A stretch of DNA of 51,099 nucleotides from Clostridia bacterium (GCA_017453205.1 JAFTKO010000017.1:1-51099), one strand, 5' to 3'. Numbered from the stretch's first letter, positions 1-9,798 are shown. Notes: generated from the letters alone by a model not told the origin. Translations and numbers: made by a program.

Positions 1-408
1 GTTGCCGCTTTGGGGATCCTCCAAGCAGAAGATCTCGCCCTTGCACTCTCCAAACAGGTTCATTTGGAACAAATGCTTAACGCCCTCCTCGGTGAGGGTA
101 TCGTTTTCATCGGTGAAGGCGCGGAGCTTGATGTTGCGCACGATCCAATGCTCGCCTGTCAGTGTCAACAGTGCTTTCTCTCGGTAATCGGGCATATAGA
201 CCACGGGGAGGTCGTCCCACACGCAATAGTGTCTTTCCGCTCCCTCTCGGTCGATCGCCGTGATCTCCAAATACGGCTCGGAAAGCCCCTGTGCGTCCTC
301 GACACGGGAAGAGGCGCTTGCCACTTCGGAAAAACTTTTGGTAAATAGGGCATTGCTTACCGTTAAAACCTCATTTTCCAATGTATAACGGGTGTTGCTT
401 TGATTCAT
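1..408 (-). CDS. Partial carbohydrate-active enzyme (N-terminus), alpha-galactosidase-like
   Basis: The reading frame is open from an ATG at 408 to the window edge, giving 136 residues with no stop. An AAAGGAG ribosome binding site lies about 11 bases upstream of the ATG. There is no signal peptide, so the product is probably cytoplasmic. The opening pattern (a short polar leader, then TLENEVLTVSNALFTKSF) resembles the N-terminal beta-sandwich of GH36-type alpha-galactosidases, which begin with a similar 'measured from the substrate' segment, but no catalytic residues lie inside the window and the family call is weak. It starts 59 bases downstream of the araC-type gene on the same strand and may be co-transcribed with it. 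It could equally be another glycoside hydrolase with a similar N-terminal sandwich. Confidence 0.6.
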   Translation of the reverse strand, partial: MNQSNTRYTLENEVLTVSNALFTKSFSEVASASSRVEDAQGLSEPYLEITAIDREGAERHYCVWDDLPVVYMPDYREKALLTLTGEHWIVRNIKLRAFTDENDTLTEEGVKHLFQMNLFGECKGEIFCLEDPQSGN

Positions 409-467
409 GATATCGGTACTCCTTTATTTTGCGGCGTTTTGCCTTTATTTTTTTTAATTTTATGCGT

Positions 468-1370
468 TTACTCCATGCCGTCATCGACATCGGTACGTGT
501 CCGATAGTCGGCGGGTGTCATTCCCGTTTCTTTGCGAAAGCAGGTATTAAAATAATTGTAATTTTGAAATCCGCAGTCGACGCTGATTTGATGTAGGCTT
601 TTGTCGGTATGCTTGAGCTGGAATTTTGCTTGCTGCAGACGTGTTTCCATCATCTTTGTAACATAGGTTACGCCAAACTCACGGATAAAGATGCGTGATG
701 CCTGACGGCTCGAGACTTTCATGGCATCCGCAAAATCCTTTAGCTTTAGGCGCTCCATATAATGATATCTTAACAGGCGGTCGATCTGTTCACGCCAAAA
801 AAAGCTGTGTTTGAGCTCCTCAGAGGGGAAAATATGTGCGCTTTTTTTCTCCGAAAGACGCAAAAACTCGGTCAGCAAAATGGTGCACAGGGCTTGCAAA
901 TAATTAAAAAATCCGTATTTTTTATTTAAAATTTCCTTTGTCAGAAGCTCCCATGAGGGGAGGTTTTGAAGATTTTCATCTTTCAACAGGCGAATACCGT
1001 TCAGCATTTCAAGCATGGCGGTATATGCCTTTTTTTGTTGCGCAGAGGCACTTTCGGGGGGCGTTTTCACAGAAAATCGAAAGCTGTATTGTACCAAATC
1101 TTCACCAACGGTATTCGCGGGTTGATAGTGGTTTTCGCCGGGGTGTAGGAGGATCCAATCCCCTGCGGAGATCTCCAAATCGGTGTCGTTGATCACTTGT
1201 ATTCCATGTCCCGCGCTGACATAGCGAAGCTCGTAGCATTTGCCGTGATTGTGGGGAACCGAAATACATTCCGTGCCGCAAACGCGGATATTTTCATTAA
1301 TAAAAAAGTAAAGCTTGAGGTTTCCCATTTGCACGGGAATCTCAAGAGAAAAAATTGACGATAAAGACAT
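468..1370 (-). CDS. AraC family transcriptional regulator
   Basis: This 300-residue cytoplasmic regulator has an N-terminal cupin-like sensor region (residues about 20-140, with the phrase HPGENHYQP typical of AraC sensor domains). Its C-terminal pair of helix-turn-helix motifs covers about residues 200-295, ending in the family signature FNTCFRKETGMTPADYR. The ATG at 1370 was chosen because AGGAGG lies 5 bases upstream (1376-1381); the frame extends further upstream to 1508 but that part crosses the promoter region. On the minus strand a TTGATT/TATAAT pair with a 17-base spacer around 1425-1460 is a good promoter. The gene is divergent from the sialidase-type gene at 1631, which it probably controls in response to a sugar. 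Confidence 0.9.
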   Translation of the reverse strand: MSLSSIFSLEIPVQMGNLKLYFFINENIRVCGTECISVPHNHGKCYELRYVSAGHGIQVINDTDLEISAGDWILLHPGENHYQPANTVGEDLVQYSFRFSVKTPPESASAQQKKAYTAMLEMLNGIRLLKDENLQNLPSWELLTKEILNKKYGFFNYLQALCTILLTEFLRLSEKKSAHIFPSEELKHSFFWREQIDRLLRYHYMERLKLKDFADAMKVSSRQASRIFIREFGVTYVTKMMETRLQQAKFQLKHTDKSLHQISVDCGFQNYNYFNTCFRKETGMTPADYRTRTDVDDGME

Positions 1371-1514
1371 GGATACCTCCTTTGTTTCATTCGGAACATT
1401 CTTGTTTGGCGGTTCGTTATATAGATTATATAATTTTTTTTTTGAAAAATCAACCCCTTTTTTTGCAAAAATCAAAAATAGGACATCTTTTTCAAAACAA
1501 GGCGTCATATTTCA

Positions 1515-1543
1515 TTTACTTTTTTTGCTCTTTGTGATACAAT
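1515..1543 (+). promoter_or_regulatory. Sigma-A-type promoter of the sialidase-fold gene
   Basis: TTTACT (1515-1520) and TACAAT (1538-1543) are separated by exactly 17 bases, about 85 bases before the ATG at 1631. The neighbouring minus-strand promoter for the AraC gene lies in the same divergent region. Confidence 0.6.
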
Positions 1544-1630
1544 GTAGTCAATACAGGAGTTTTGAATGCTTTTGTACAAAAACATCTGTCAAAAATTGGT
1601 TAAATTAACCAAACCCCAAAAGGAGGGTCT

Positions 1631-2731
1631 ATGAAACAGGGAATTGTATACAGAGAAACCGAAGGTTGGTTCCGTTATCAAGGCTGGCCGAGTGTATGCG
1701 CCGATGAATACGGTGTTTTGTATGCGGTGGCATCCGCCAAGCGTCTCGGTCATGTTTGTCCGTGCGGGAAAAATGTGATGTATGTCAGCCGCGACGGCGG
1801 TGAGAGTTGGTCCTCTCCGGTCATTGTCAACGATACTTATCTTGACGATCGCGACGCGGGCATCGTTTCACTGGGAGAGGGTAAGCTGTTGCTTTCTTGG
1901 TTTAACCTTCCCCGTGAGTTTTACAAGAGAATGGAAGAAAACATCCTCGATCGTCAGATTCTGCCCCAAGCCAAGGAGTTGGCGCGCGGTGTGATGGAGA
2001 GTTGGTGGAATTTACCCGACAGCGCGGTCCCGACGGGCTCATTTGTGCGCCTGTCAAGAGATGCCGGCAAGACATGGGAGGCTGCATGCAAGGTTCCCAC
2101 ATCGGCTCCGCACGGTCCGATCCGTTTGCACAACGGAAAGCTGTTGTATCTTGGAAAGCTGAATGTCGACCATACCACGGAGGCGACACCGATCGCCGCG
2201 TGTGAAAGCACCGATGACGGCAAAACATGGCAGCTGCTGTCCGAGGTGGCGATCCCCGATGGGTTGAACGCCCACAACTTCCATGAACCCCATGCGGTGG
2301 AGCTGCCCGACGGCAAGATTTTGGGGGCGATACGTGCACAGGGTGCCGAGGTCAACGAAAGGGAAAACGGCTTTACGATCTATTTCACGGTCTCCGAGGA
2401 CGGCGGACGGACATGGAGTATGCCGCAAGCCACCGGTATCTGCGGTTCGCCTCCCCATTTGATGGTGCATTCCTCGGGAGCGGTCATCTTGACTTACGGT
2501 CGTCGCAGGGCACCGTTCGGTCAGCGGGCGAGGATCAGCCATGACAACGGCAAAACATGGAGCGAGGAGATCGTGCTCAACGACCAAGGTGTTGACGGTG
2601 ACCTCGGATATCCCGCCACGGCGGAGCTCCCCGACGGTTCGCTGATCACTGTTTATTATCAAAAGGTCCCGGGTGACCGTAACTGTTCGATCCTCTATAC
2701 CAAATGGAAGCTTTCCGAAATTCAATCATGA
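1631..2731 (+). CDS. BNR/Asp-box sialidase-fold protein, cytoplasmic
   Basis: This 366-residue protein has no signal peptide. It carries at least five Asp-box motifs of the S-x-D-x-G-x-T/S-W type (SRDGGESW, SRDAGKTW, STDDGKTW, SEDGGRTW, SHDNGKTW) spread over the chain, as expected for a six-bladed propeller of the sialidase clan. The phrase HEPHAVELPDGKIL lies in the middle blades. Known relatives are exo-alpha-sialidases and other BNR-repeat glycosidases; the substrate cannot be fixed from motifs alone, but a downstream N-acetylneuraminate lyase-like gene supports sialic acid. An AGGAGG ribosome binding site lies just before the ATG. Its stop overlaps a possible ATG of the next gene (ATGA at 2728), suggesting translational coupling. 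Confidence 0.85.
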   Translation: MKQGIVYRETEGWFRYQGWPSVCADEYGVLYAVASAKRLGHVCPCGKNVMYVSRDGGESWSSPVIVNDTYLDDRDAGIVSLGEGKLLLSWFNLPREFYKRMEENILDRQILPQAKELARGVMESWWNLPDSAVPTGSFVRLSRDAGKTWEAACKVPTSAPHGPIRLHNGKLLYLGKLNVDHTTEATPIAACESTDDGKTWQLLSEVAIPDGLNAHNFHEPHAVELPDGKILGAIRAQGAEVNERENGFTIYFTVSEDGGRTWSMPQATGICGSPPHLMVHSSGAVILTYGRRRAPFGQRARISHDNGKTWSEEIVLNDQGVDGDLGYPATAELPDGSLITVYYQKVPGDRNCSILYTKWKLSEIQS

Positions 2732-2745
2732 AAGGGAAAACAAGA

Positions 2746-4512
2746 ATGAAAAGAAAAACAAAACAAATTTTCCGTTATGTCAGTTTTTTATTGGTGTTGC
2801 TGATGCTGTTCGCCTCCTGCGGTAACGATCAAGGCAAAGAAACGGGAAGCACCGAAGGCGGAACCACCGCCGAAACGATCGATGACGGTGTGATGCCGTC
2901 GGTATTCCCCTATGCACTTTCCGAGTTTCAGCTTGTGCGTCCCGACAATGCTTCTTCCACGGTCACGGACGCGGCAATACAACTGAACCGCACGATCAAA
3001 GAGTACCTCGGAAAATCACTGCGCATCAAAACCGATTTTGAGGCAGACGATGAGATTGCGTGCGAGATTATTATTGGCGATACCACGCGTGTACAGTCAC
3101 AGGAGGTCCTTGCAACTTTGGAGGCAGGCGATTATACCATTCAATCGGTAAAGACTGCCGACGGTGTCAAAATTGTGATTTGCGGATACAGCGATACGCT
3201 GACCGAAAAAGCAATTGCCGAATTTGAAGCGTTGCTCCAAGCCAACGCGGTAGAGGAGAGCGGTCAGATCAAGAGCTTTGCGCTCAAGACCAATCTTTAT
3301 GATCTGTATTCCGATTTTACGCTCAATATCGGTGATCCCATTTTGGTAGCCGAGGGTGGCACCTATGCGGAGCTGGGTTGGGGTCCGTATCAATTCCCCA
3401 AGCTCTACTACACGACCTCGGGCTCGATCTTATGTGAATGGCACATGAGCAATGACCAAATTCACGGCGGTGTGACCTTTGAGGGCGCGAGCCGTGCGGT
3501 GTCGGATGACGGCGGCTTGACTTGGCGCGAGGCGACCTCCTCCGATAAGATCAGCTACACCCGCAGTGAGATGAGCAACGGCAATTATTTTGTCGGCTTT
3601 TCGGGGCAGGGAACACACGTGGCGGAGTACATAAGCAAGTACAGTGCGATATACACGCAGTCTGGCGTCAGCGTGTATTACGCAAAAACGCTCAAGGAGC
3701 TGGACAAAACCGTGTATGCGCGGGTATATAACCCCTCCACAGGAGCGGTGACCGCCTTTGAGTGTACCATCAACTGGCCCTATGCACCGATCTCGGTCTA
3801 TTCCGGCAATGTGGTATACCCGATTTCCAGCACCATGTCCATCAGCAACGGGCTCGGGGATCTTGCCACCGATGACGCTTTGTATTTCTGTACCTACACA
3901 CACGGCTTCGATTTGGAGACCGGAGAGGCAACCAAGTACGACAAATATTACAGCATCTATGTGTTCAAATCAACCGACAATGCCCATACATGGGATTGTA
4001 TTTCACGGGTCGCGGTGACCGAGGAGGTGTTCAACGCTTCCAAAAATTATAAGGGGTCCTTTGAAGGCTTTTGTGAGCCGATGATGTCACAAATGCCGGA
4101 TGGATCGATCGTCATGCTGATGCGCACAGGCGGCAATCAACCCAGTTATTTGGTTCGTTCTACCGACGGTTGCCAAACATGGAGCGATCCTGTGATCTTT
4201 GATGACGTCGGCGTTCTTCCGCAAATCATCACGCTGGAGTGCGGTGTTTCACTTGCAAGCTACGGGCGCGACGGCATGTACATGCGCGCAACAAGCGACC
4301 ACTCGGGATTGGAGTGGGAGGATTCTATTCAGATTCCGCTGAGTAAGTTTGGCAGTGATCCCAAATCCTGCTATTATACCTACTTCCTCGCGTTGGACGA
4401 TCACACCGTGCTTTGGGTGTACAGTGATTTTTATTACAAGACAAACAAGACGGCGGATGCCACCAAGTGTGTGATGGCGCGGATCATAACTGTGGAGCCG
4501 AAAACCGAGTAG
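2746..4512 (+). CDS. Sialidase-fold lipoprotein with N-terminal GH20b-like domain
   Basis: This is a surface lipoprotein: the signal peptide ends in a lipobox (LFASC, Cys25 counted from 2746). A low-complexity Gly/Thr/Glu linker follows, then an alpha/beta domain at about residues 50-180 resembling the non-catalytic domain found before GH20 and related enzymes (ending VKIVICGYSDTL). The rest is a sialidase-type propeller with Asp boxes SDDGGLTW, STDNAHTW and STDGCQTW and the phrase LMRTGGNQPSYLVRSTD. I chose 2746 because it gives an ideal 25-residue lipoprotein signal with AAAGGG upstream; an in-frame ATG at 2728 overlaps the previous stop and is the alternative. The propeller is closely related to those at 4564 and 9816. 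Probably it trims host glycans at the cell surface. Confidence 0.85.
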   Translation: MKRKTKQIFRYVSFLLVLLMLFASCGNDQGKETGSTEGGTTAETIDDGVMPSVFPYALSEFQLVRPDNASSTVTDAAIQLNRTIKEYLGKSLRIKTDFEADDEIACEIIIGDTTRVQSQEVLATLEAGDYTIQSVKTADGVKIVICGYSDTLTEKAIAEFEALLQANAVEESGQIKSFALKTNLYDLYSDFTLNIGDPILVAEGGTYAELGWGPYQFPKLYYTTSGSILCEWHMSNDQIHGGVTFEGASRAVSDDGGLTWREATSSDKISYTRSEMSNGNYFVGFSGQGTHVAEYISKYSAIYTQSGVSVYYAKTLKELDKTVYARVYNPSTGAVTAFECTINWPYAPISVYSGNVVYPISSTMSISNGLGDLATDDALYFCTYTHGFDLETGEATKYDKYYSIYVFKSTDNAHTWDCISRVAVTEEVFNASKNYKGSFEGFCEPMMSQMPDGSIVMLMRTGGNQPSYLVRSTDGCQTWSDPVIFDDVGVLPQIITLECGVSLASYGRDGMYMRATSDHSGLEWEDSIQIPLSKFGSDPKSCYYTYFLALDDHTVLWVYSDFYYKTNKTADATKCVMARIITVEPKTE

Positions 4513-4563
4513 CAACACAATGTCCATCAAACCGAAAGGTCTTTTATAAAAAGGAGAAGCAGT

Positions 4564-5757
4564 ATGGAAAAAAAGAAATTTCATTTGGAGCTTGGCGAAC
4601 CCGTAGCGGTGGCGCAGGGCGAGAACAGTGGCTGGGGACCTTACCAATTCCCAAAAATGTTCCGCACCAAAAGCGGAGCGATCTACTGTAACTGGCTCAT
4701 GGGAGCCGATACGGTGGAGGGGGGCGGAAGGATCCAAGGCGCCCCCAACGCAGTGTCGGACGATGACGGCAAGACATGGCGTGCGGTTACCCCCGAGGAT
4801 ACGGTGGCTTACGACGCGATGATGCCCAACGGCAAGGCTTTTGCATACTTCAATGCCAAAAGCGCGCACACCTTTGATTATGACCTCGGCAAGTACAATA
4901 AGGCTTGTGACGGGATACAAAACACGGGTGTTTATTTTGCCGACGACATCAAGGAGCTTGACCGCAGTATCAGCGCCACCGAGTACGATCCCGCGACGGG
5001 CGAGAAACAGAGCTTTCCCGTAACGCTCAATTGGCCCTATATGCCGGTGTCGTATTACCGCCGCAGTACGGGGGATCTTGTTTACCCTCCCTGTCAAGTC
5101 ATGGCAATCAGCAACTACGTCGGGCTGTTGAAGCTTGATGACGGATTGTATTTTTGCACCTACACGCGCGGCTTTGATTCCAAAACGGGAGAAGTCACAA
5201 AGTACAGCAAGTATTTCAGCGTGTATGTGTTTCGCACCACCGATTGCGCCCGCACGTGGGACTACGTTTCACAGGTGTCGATCGATGACGAGACCTTTAT
5301 AGACAACGGCGGCTTTGAGGGCTTTTGCGAGTCGAAGATGGAAAAAATGCCGGACGGCTCGGTGGTCATGCTGATGCGCACGGGCGGCAATCACCCAAGT
5401 TACTTGGTTCGCTCCACCGACAATTGCAGGACATGGAGCAAACCGGTTCTGTTTGACAGCATCGGCGTATTCCCGCAAATCTTGGCATTGGATTGCGGTG
5501 TAACGATTGCCGCCTATGGGCGACCCGAAATGCACCTCCGCGCCACATCGGATCCCGCGGGGCTTGATTGGGAGGCACCCATCCGCATGGAGCTCAGCCC
5601 GGGCGAGGGCTGTCAGTCCTGCTACTACACGTATCTCTTGCCGTTGGACGGCAACACCGCACTGATGGTCTACAGCGATTTCCATTTTCCCAACGAAAAC
5701 GGGGAACCCAAAAAGTCGATCGTCGTGCGCACGATCAAGGCTGTGATCGATGATTGA
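4564..5757 (+). CDS. Sialidase-fold protein without signal peptide
   Basis: This 397-residue protein is almost only the propeller domain shared with the lipoprotein encoded just upstream. It begins at LGEPVAVAQGENSGWGPYQF and lacks any signal or membrane segment, so it should be cytoplasmic. Asp boxes are SDDDGKTW, TTDCARTW and STDNCRTW, and the conserved RTGGNHPSYLVRSTD and CYYTYLLPLDGNT blocks are present. AAAAAGGAG sits about 10 bases before the ATG. The gap to the upstream gene is 51 bases, consistent with one operon. An extracellular/cytoplasmic pair of paralogues suggests that the cell imports small oligosaccharides and finishes hydrolysis inside. Exact glycosidic specificity is not visible. 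Confidence 0.85.
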   Translation: MEKKKFHLELGEPVAVAQGENSGWGPYQFPKMFRTKSGAIYCNWLMGADTVEGGGRIQGAPNAVSDDDGKTWRAVTPEDTVAYDAMMPNGKAFAYFNAKSAHTFDYDLGKYNKACDGIQNTGVYFADDIKELDRSISATEYDPATGEKQSFPVTLNWPYMPVSYYRRSTGDLVYPPCQVMAISNYVGLLKLDDGLYFCTYTRGFDSKTGEVTKYSKYFSVYVFRTTDCARTWDYVSQVSIDDETFIDNGGFEGFCESKMEKMPDGSVVMLMRTGGNHPSYLVRSTDNCRTWSKPVLFDSIGVFPQILALDCGVTIAAYGRPEMHLRATSDPAGLDWEAPIRMELSPGEGCQSCYYTYLLPLDGNTALMVYSDFHFPNENGEPKKSIVVRTIKAVIDD

Positions 5758-5823
5758 TCGCCGCCGCACATTCTTATCGGAATCATTAGATTCAAAATAA
5801 AAAACAAAAAGGAGAGAAAGAAG

Positions 5824-7257
5824 ATGAAAAAACAACTTCTCTCGGGATTGCTTTGCCTTTTGCTGTTGTTGAGCCTTATGCTCAGCGCGTGCAATAATGA
5901 CAAAGGCAAGACCGAACAAACCACCGAGGGCGGCGAGAACGAAACGGCTGCTGCGGGAGATCCGCTGGTAGAAATGCTCCCCGCCAACATCGATATGGAG
6001 GGACGCTCCATAAAGATTGCCACCGCGTACATCGACCAACACGGCTTTGGGCTGGAGGATTACTCGGGCGATCCCATCGAGGACGCATGCTACGAGCGTA
6101 ACATGTACATCGAGGAACGCTTCGATGTCATTTTGGAGTATGCCGAGGGTGACGGTTATTCGCTGTTGCAGACCGCGCACCTGTCGCAAAGCCCCGAGTA
6201 TGACTTTGTTTACCCCAACCCCTTCAACCTTGGTACCATGATGACACAAGGGATGCTGACCGACATGAATTCCTTAAAGTATCTCAACCTGGATCAAGAG
6301 TGGTGGAACCAAAGCCAAGTGACCGGTTGGAATTGCAACGGACATTTGTACGTTGCGGCAGGTGACTCGACCATTACGGGTCAAGCATTTTCCGGCGTGG
6401 TTTACAACATTGGCGAGTATTCCAGATTCGGTTTTGAAGAGAATCTTTACCAAACCGTATACGATGGCAAATGGACAATGGAAATGTTGCAAACCATGGT
6501 AAAACAGGGCTCCATCGATGTGGATGGCAGTGACGAAGGCGACTTTTACGGGCTGTGCTACTGGGATAATATCACCTACACGTTTATGTACGGTATGGGA
6601 CAAAACATTTTGGCTCAAAACGCGGACGGCAAATTCGAGCTGGCGTTTGAGACGAGTAAGCTGACCGACATCGCAACCGCGCTTTCCAATTTGCTGTATG
6701 AACCAAACTCGATGATCGTGCACAGCAACACAGGTAATGCGGGACTGCCCGACTCGGCAATGTATACCACCTTTGCTGATGGAAAGGGCTTGTTTATGAC
6801 CTTTGACATCGGTTCTCAATGGGGCTTGCTTCGTGATATCGAGTTTGACATTGGATATTTGCCGCTCCCCAAGCTGGATGAAGCTCAAAAGGATTACTAC
6901 TCCATTTGCTCCGCAGGCTGTATCGGTATTCCTTATTTTGTAAAGGACGCCGATCAAGCAAGCATCATTTTGGAGGCGATCACCATTTGCTCTTACCAAG
7001 ATTTGAAGCCCGAGTTCTTTAACAGCATTCTGATGGGCAGACTTTCCGAGAACCAAGAGGACTACGACATGCTGGAGTACCTGCACGCCACCAAATTCTA
7101 CGATGTGGGATGGCCCTTGGACACTACCCAAGTGGCATCCAATATGATGTACAACGTGGTTATCTCCATTGGCTCGACCTCAGCGGTTACCACTTACATG
7201 AAAGGTAACTACAACGCGCTCCAAGCAATCGTTACAGCGGCAAACGAGATTCAGTAA
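5824..7257 (+). CDS. Extracellular solute-binding lipoprotein (ABC sugar-type)
   Basis: This 477-residue protein has a signal peptide ending in the lipobox LSAC (Cys23), then a Glu/Thr-rich linker and a two-lobed solute-binding domain. Typical family features are the early ERNMYIEERFDV segment and the late block FDIGYLPLPKLDEAQKDYYS (family pattern GxxPLPKxD). It would capture an oligosaccharide or similar ligand at the surface for an ABC importer. No permease or ATPase gene lies in this window, so the partner must be elsewhere. It is distantly similar to the binding protein at 40968. A GGAG ribosome binding site precedes the ATG, and the 66-base gap from the sialidase gene suggests co-transcription. 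Confidence 0.88.
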   Translation: MKKQLLSGLLCLLLLLSLMLSACNNDKGKTEQTTEGGENETAAAGDPLVEMLPANIDMEGRSIKIATAYIDQHGFGLEDYSGDPIEDACYERNMYIEERFDVILEYAEGDGYSLLQTAHLSQSPEYDFVYPNPFNLGTMMTQGMLTDMNSLKYLNLDQEWWNQSQVTGWNCNGHLYVAAGDSTITGQAFSGVVYNIGEYSRFGFEENLYQTVYDGKWTMEMLQTMVKQGSIDVDGSDEGDFYGLCYWDNITYTFMYGMGQNILAQNADGKFELAFETSKLTDIATALSNLLYEPNSMIVHSNTGNAGLPDSAMYTTFADGKGLFMTFDIGSQWGLLRDIEFDIGYLPLPKLDEAQKDYYSICSAGCIGIPYFVKDADQASIILEAITICSYQDLKPEFFNSILMGRLSENQEDYDMLEYLHATKFYDVGWPLDTTQVASNMMYNVVISIGSTSAVTTYMKGNYNALQAIVTAANEIQ

Positions 7258-7896
7258 AATACTGTTGTTGCAAAGTAGCTTTGCAATAGGGACTCCCTCA
7301 GTCGCTTCGCGACAGCTCCCTCGAGAGGGAGCCTAAGGTTACATTTGCTCCAACAAAAAAGTATGCTTGTTTTGGTACAGTTACTTTTGAGCCTCCCTTT
7401 TAGAGGAAAGGCGCAAGTGCCACAGTCGCCAGGGCGACTTTACGGGAACTTGTTTATTTAAAATCTTGCTATCCTGCCAACGGGAAGTTACGTTAGCCTC
7501 CCTCTTGAGGGAGGTGGCGAGCAACGCGAGACGGAGGGAGTTAAATAACAAAAACTTCCCTAAGGCAGTAGCCTTAACCAACTACGATCTTTCAATAAAA
7601 GGAAGATATACGGCTTGGCAACAAGCTGCGGGGATGCGGCGGCAAGTCGGGCAAGCTTGTCCCGCGTTCCCCAACCCTCGGACAACATGGATATGACACA
7701 ACAAACGCTGTTTTGATTTTTCCCAATCGGTTCCGCGATTTGTATGGAATATAAGATTTTCAAATGAATTGACGGCAAGCCGTCTGCATGCTCATTGTAT
7801 GAGCATGCACCCATTGGGCAAGATCGAGGATGGCAAAAACGCGCTCTTTTTCTGATCATTTCTGTAACAAAATTTATTTTTAAGGAGAAAAAGACA
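7258..7896. repeat. Gene-free interval with dispersed hairpin repeats
   Basis: This 639-base interval has no credible gene. It holds a dispersed palindromic unit starting near 7293 (CTCCCTCAGTCGCTTCGCGA core followed by an AGAGGGAGCC partner). A second unit at 7421-7491 recurs at 37438-37504, and a degenerate copy of the first lies around 7498-7545. Near the end are two perfect hairpins side by side: 7771-7784 (GACGGCAAGCCGTC) and 7786-7808 (ten-base arms, three-base loop). The final bases hold the ribosome binding site of the next gene. Confidence 0.75.
7786..7808. repeat. Perfect 10-bp inverted repeat
   Basis: The arms GCATGCTCAT and ATGAGCATGC flank the loop TGT. It directly follows another perfect hairpin (7771-7784) and lies about 90 bases before the GLUG-protein start codon, so it could be an operator or an mRNA leader hairpin. 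No T-run follows, so it is not a standard terminator. Confidence 0.6.
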
Positions 7897-9798
7897 ATGA
7901 AAAAATTCTTAGCGGTATTTCTTGCCGCATGTATGATGCTTTCACTGTTGGTTGTGCCCACGATCGCAGACGAAAGTGCCACAGGAACAACCGATACCAC
8001 CGTAGGGTATTCTGATGACAGAGTTGTAAAAGCTGAGGCAAGTGTTTTGGCAGCTGCTACCGATCTCAACACCTGTACCGATACAACGGCGTCCCCCTCG
8101 GGCAACTATAAGATTACAGATGAAGCGGGTCTTACCAATTTGGCTGCTTGGGTAAATGCAGGAAAAGACTTTTCCGGTATCACGGTTTATTTGACCGCAG
8201 ATATCGGTACAGCAGAGGACACTATTACCGACGGTCTGTGTATCGGTAAAGCAGGGGCTACCCCTTTTAAAGGAACCTTTGACGGACAGGGACACACCAT
8301 TGACTATTGGACATGGACAAATGCTTCCAATGGTGGTGTAGGTTTGTTTGGATTCCTGTATGGCGGCAGTGTTAAAAATTTGAAAATGGGTTCAAACTGT
8401 ACGGTAAGCATTAAAACAGCCGGAAACGGTTCTGCCTCTGTGGTAGGTTATACTGCCAGTACCAGTGCAACTATTGAGAATGTATACTCCGCGGCTACAA
8501 TTACAAGTGATGCTGCAGCTACCGGCGGTATTGTTGGAAGAAAACAATCGTCAGCAAAAACCACAATCCAATATTGTACTTTTGCAGGAGCCTTAACGAC
8601 GAGTAAAATTTATGTGGGTGGCATTATCGGTGACGCCAATAATACAACCGATGTTTTGTATTGCCAAAATGAAGGCAGCGTAACTGCAACTGCCGTGAGC
8701 GTAGAGAATATAGGCGGTATTGTAGGAGGCGCCACAAGTACAGTCATTATTGAAAATTGTAAGAATGAAGGTGCTGTTACTGCAACTGCAGACAATGCAC
8801 AAAAAATCGGTGGAATTGTCGGAGCCGTCACACATGCAGGATCTATTTCAAATTGCGAAAATACAGGTACGGTTAGCGGTTATAAGTATGTGAGCGGTAT
8901 TCTCGGACAGTACAATTACAAAGCTTCGGAAGCCTCTCCTTATCAGATTACCGATTGTGTCAATCGCGGTACAATTACAGGTACAAACGACGTGGGCGGT
9001 ATAGTAGGATTGATCGCCGCTGCATATTTAACGATTTCCGATTGTACCAACTACGGCTCTGTTAGTACCAATGCTCATTATGCCGGTGGTATTGCGGGAC
9101 GTTGTTACGGGACGTATCCTACCATAGATAATTGTGTCAACTACGGTACCATTGATGCGGGTACGGGTACCGCAGGCGGTATTTTGACGTATGCGTATAC
9201 AACCGCTACTATCGGTGCGTATACAGTAAAGGTTACAAATTGTACCAACTACGGTACAATGTCGGGTAAAGCAACCGGCATTGTCTTTACCGGGGATGCT
9301 GACGAAACCAATACCGTTACCCTTGTTGACACCGGCTCTGCCGACTACTCCACCACCGCATGGCTCCTTGGCTATCAAGTCAGCGACAAGTATACCAACG
9401 ATGAGGGCGTAGAGGTACAGGACATCCGCGTGGTCGGTATCATCGATTCTCTCGAGTACAGCGCGGTCGGCTTTGAGATCGTTTTCAAGGATGCTGACGG
9501 CAACGAGATCAGCGCAAATAAGATCGATCAAGATTGTGAGTATGTTTACAAGCAGTTGAGCGGTATCGACGAGAATGATACCACCATCGATTATGACGCG
9601 GATGAAATTCGTGACGGCGGTTACCTCTTTGCAATCGTGATCAAGGGCATCCCCACCTCCGTGGGAGATTTGACCTTTGATGTCAACACCTACGCAAAGG
9701 ATGTGGACACCACCGCAAAGACCTACGGCGAGGACGGTACCGCTACGCATACCGTCGGCACCACGCCCGCAGGCGATATGGAAGTAAAAAAAAACTGA
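7897..9798 (+). CDS. Secreted GLUG-repeat protein, probably extended by frameshift into the sialidase domain
   Basis: The zero-frame product has 633 residues with a clear signal peptide. Many GLUG-type repeats of about 25-40 residues follow (recurring GGIVG/GGIIG with NCxNxGxV), forming a predicted right-handed beta-helix used in adhesion. The C-terminal 170 residues form a separate domain with the pattern DIRVVGIIDSLEYSAVGFEI, shared with the protein at 37704. The ATG at 7897 follows TAAGGAG at good distance; the upstream frame extension is not coding-like. The frame ends at TGA (9796-9798) right after nine A residues and the heptamer A AAA AAC. The -1 frame then runs directly into the sialidase domain at 9816, so the natural product may be a 1,043-residue fusion. 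Codon usage differs between the AT-richer repeat region and the C-terminal part. Confidence 0.85.
   Translation: MKKFLAVFLAACMMLSLLVVPTIADESATGTTDTTVGYSDDRVVKAEASVLAAATDLNTCTDTTASPSGNYKITDEAGLTNLAAWVNAGKDFSGITVYLTADIGTAEDTITDGLCIGKAGATPFKGTFDGQGHTIDYWTWTNASNGGVGLFGFLYGGSVKNLKMGSNCTVSIKTAGNGSASVVGYTASTSATIENVYSAATITSDAAATGGIVGRKQSSAKTTIQYCTFAGALTTSKIYVGGIIGDANNTTDVLYCQNEGSVTATAVSVENIGGIVGGATSTVIIENCKNEGAVTATADNAQKIGGIVGAVTHAGSISNCENTGTVSGYKYVSGILGQYNYKASEASPYQITDCVNRGTITGTNDVGGIVGLIAAAYLTISDCTNYGSVSTNAHYAGGIAGRCYGTYPTIDNCVNYGTIDAGTGTAGGILTYAYTTATIGAYTVKVTNCTNYGTMSGKATGIVFTGDADETNTVTLVDTGSADYSTTAWLLGYQVSDKYTNDEGVEVQDIRVVGIIDSLEYSAVGFEIVFKDADGNEISANKIDQDCEYVYKQLSGIDENDTTIDYDADEIRDGGYLFAIVIKGIPTSVGDLTFDVNTYAKDVDTTAKTYGEDGTATHTVGTTPAGDMEVKKN
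9786..9798 (+). promoter_or_regulatory. Candidate -1 slippery site at an A9 run
   Basis: Nine A residues (9786-9794) are followed by C and then TGA. In the zero frame they read AAA AAA AAC TGA, matching the X XXY YYZ heptamer A AAA AAC (9789-9795). A -1 slip, or one extra A from polymerase slippage, continues as CTG AAT GAG AAC into the sialidase-fold frame with no stop. It may instead be a simple indel mutation or an assembly error in the homopolymer. Confidence 0.55.

Noticed and set aside
7466-7696. 76-codon frame in the 7.3-7.9 kb interval
   Set aside because: Begins in repeat DNA, has no ribosome binding site and no similarity to neighbouring genes.
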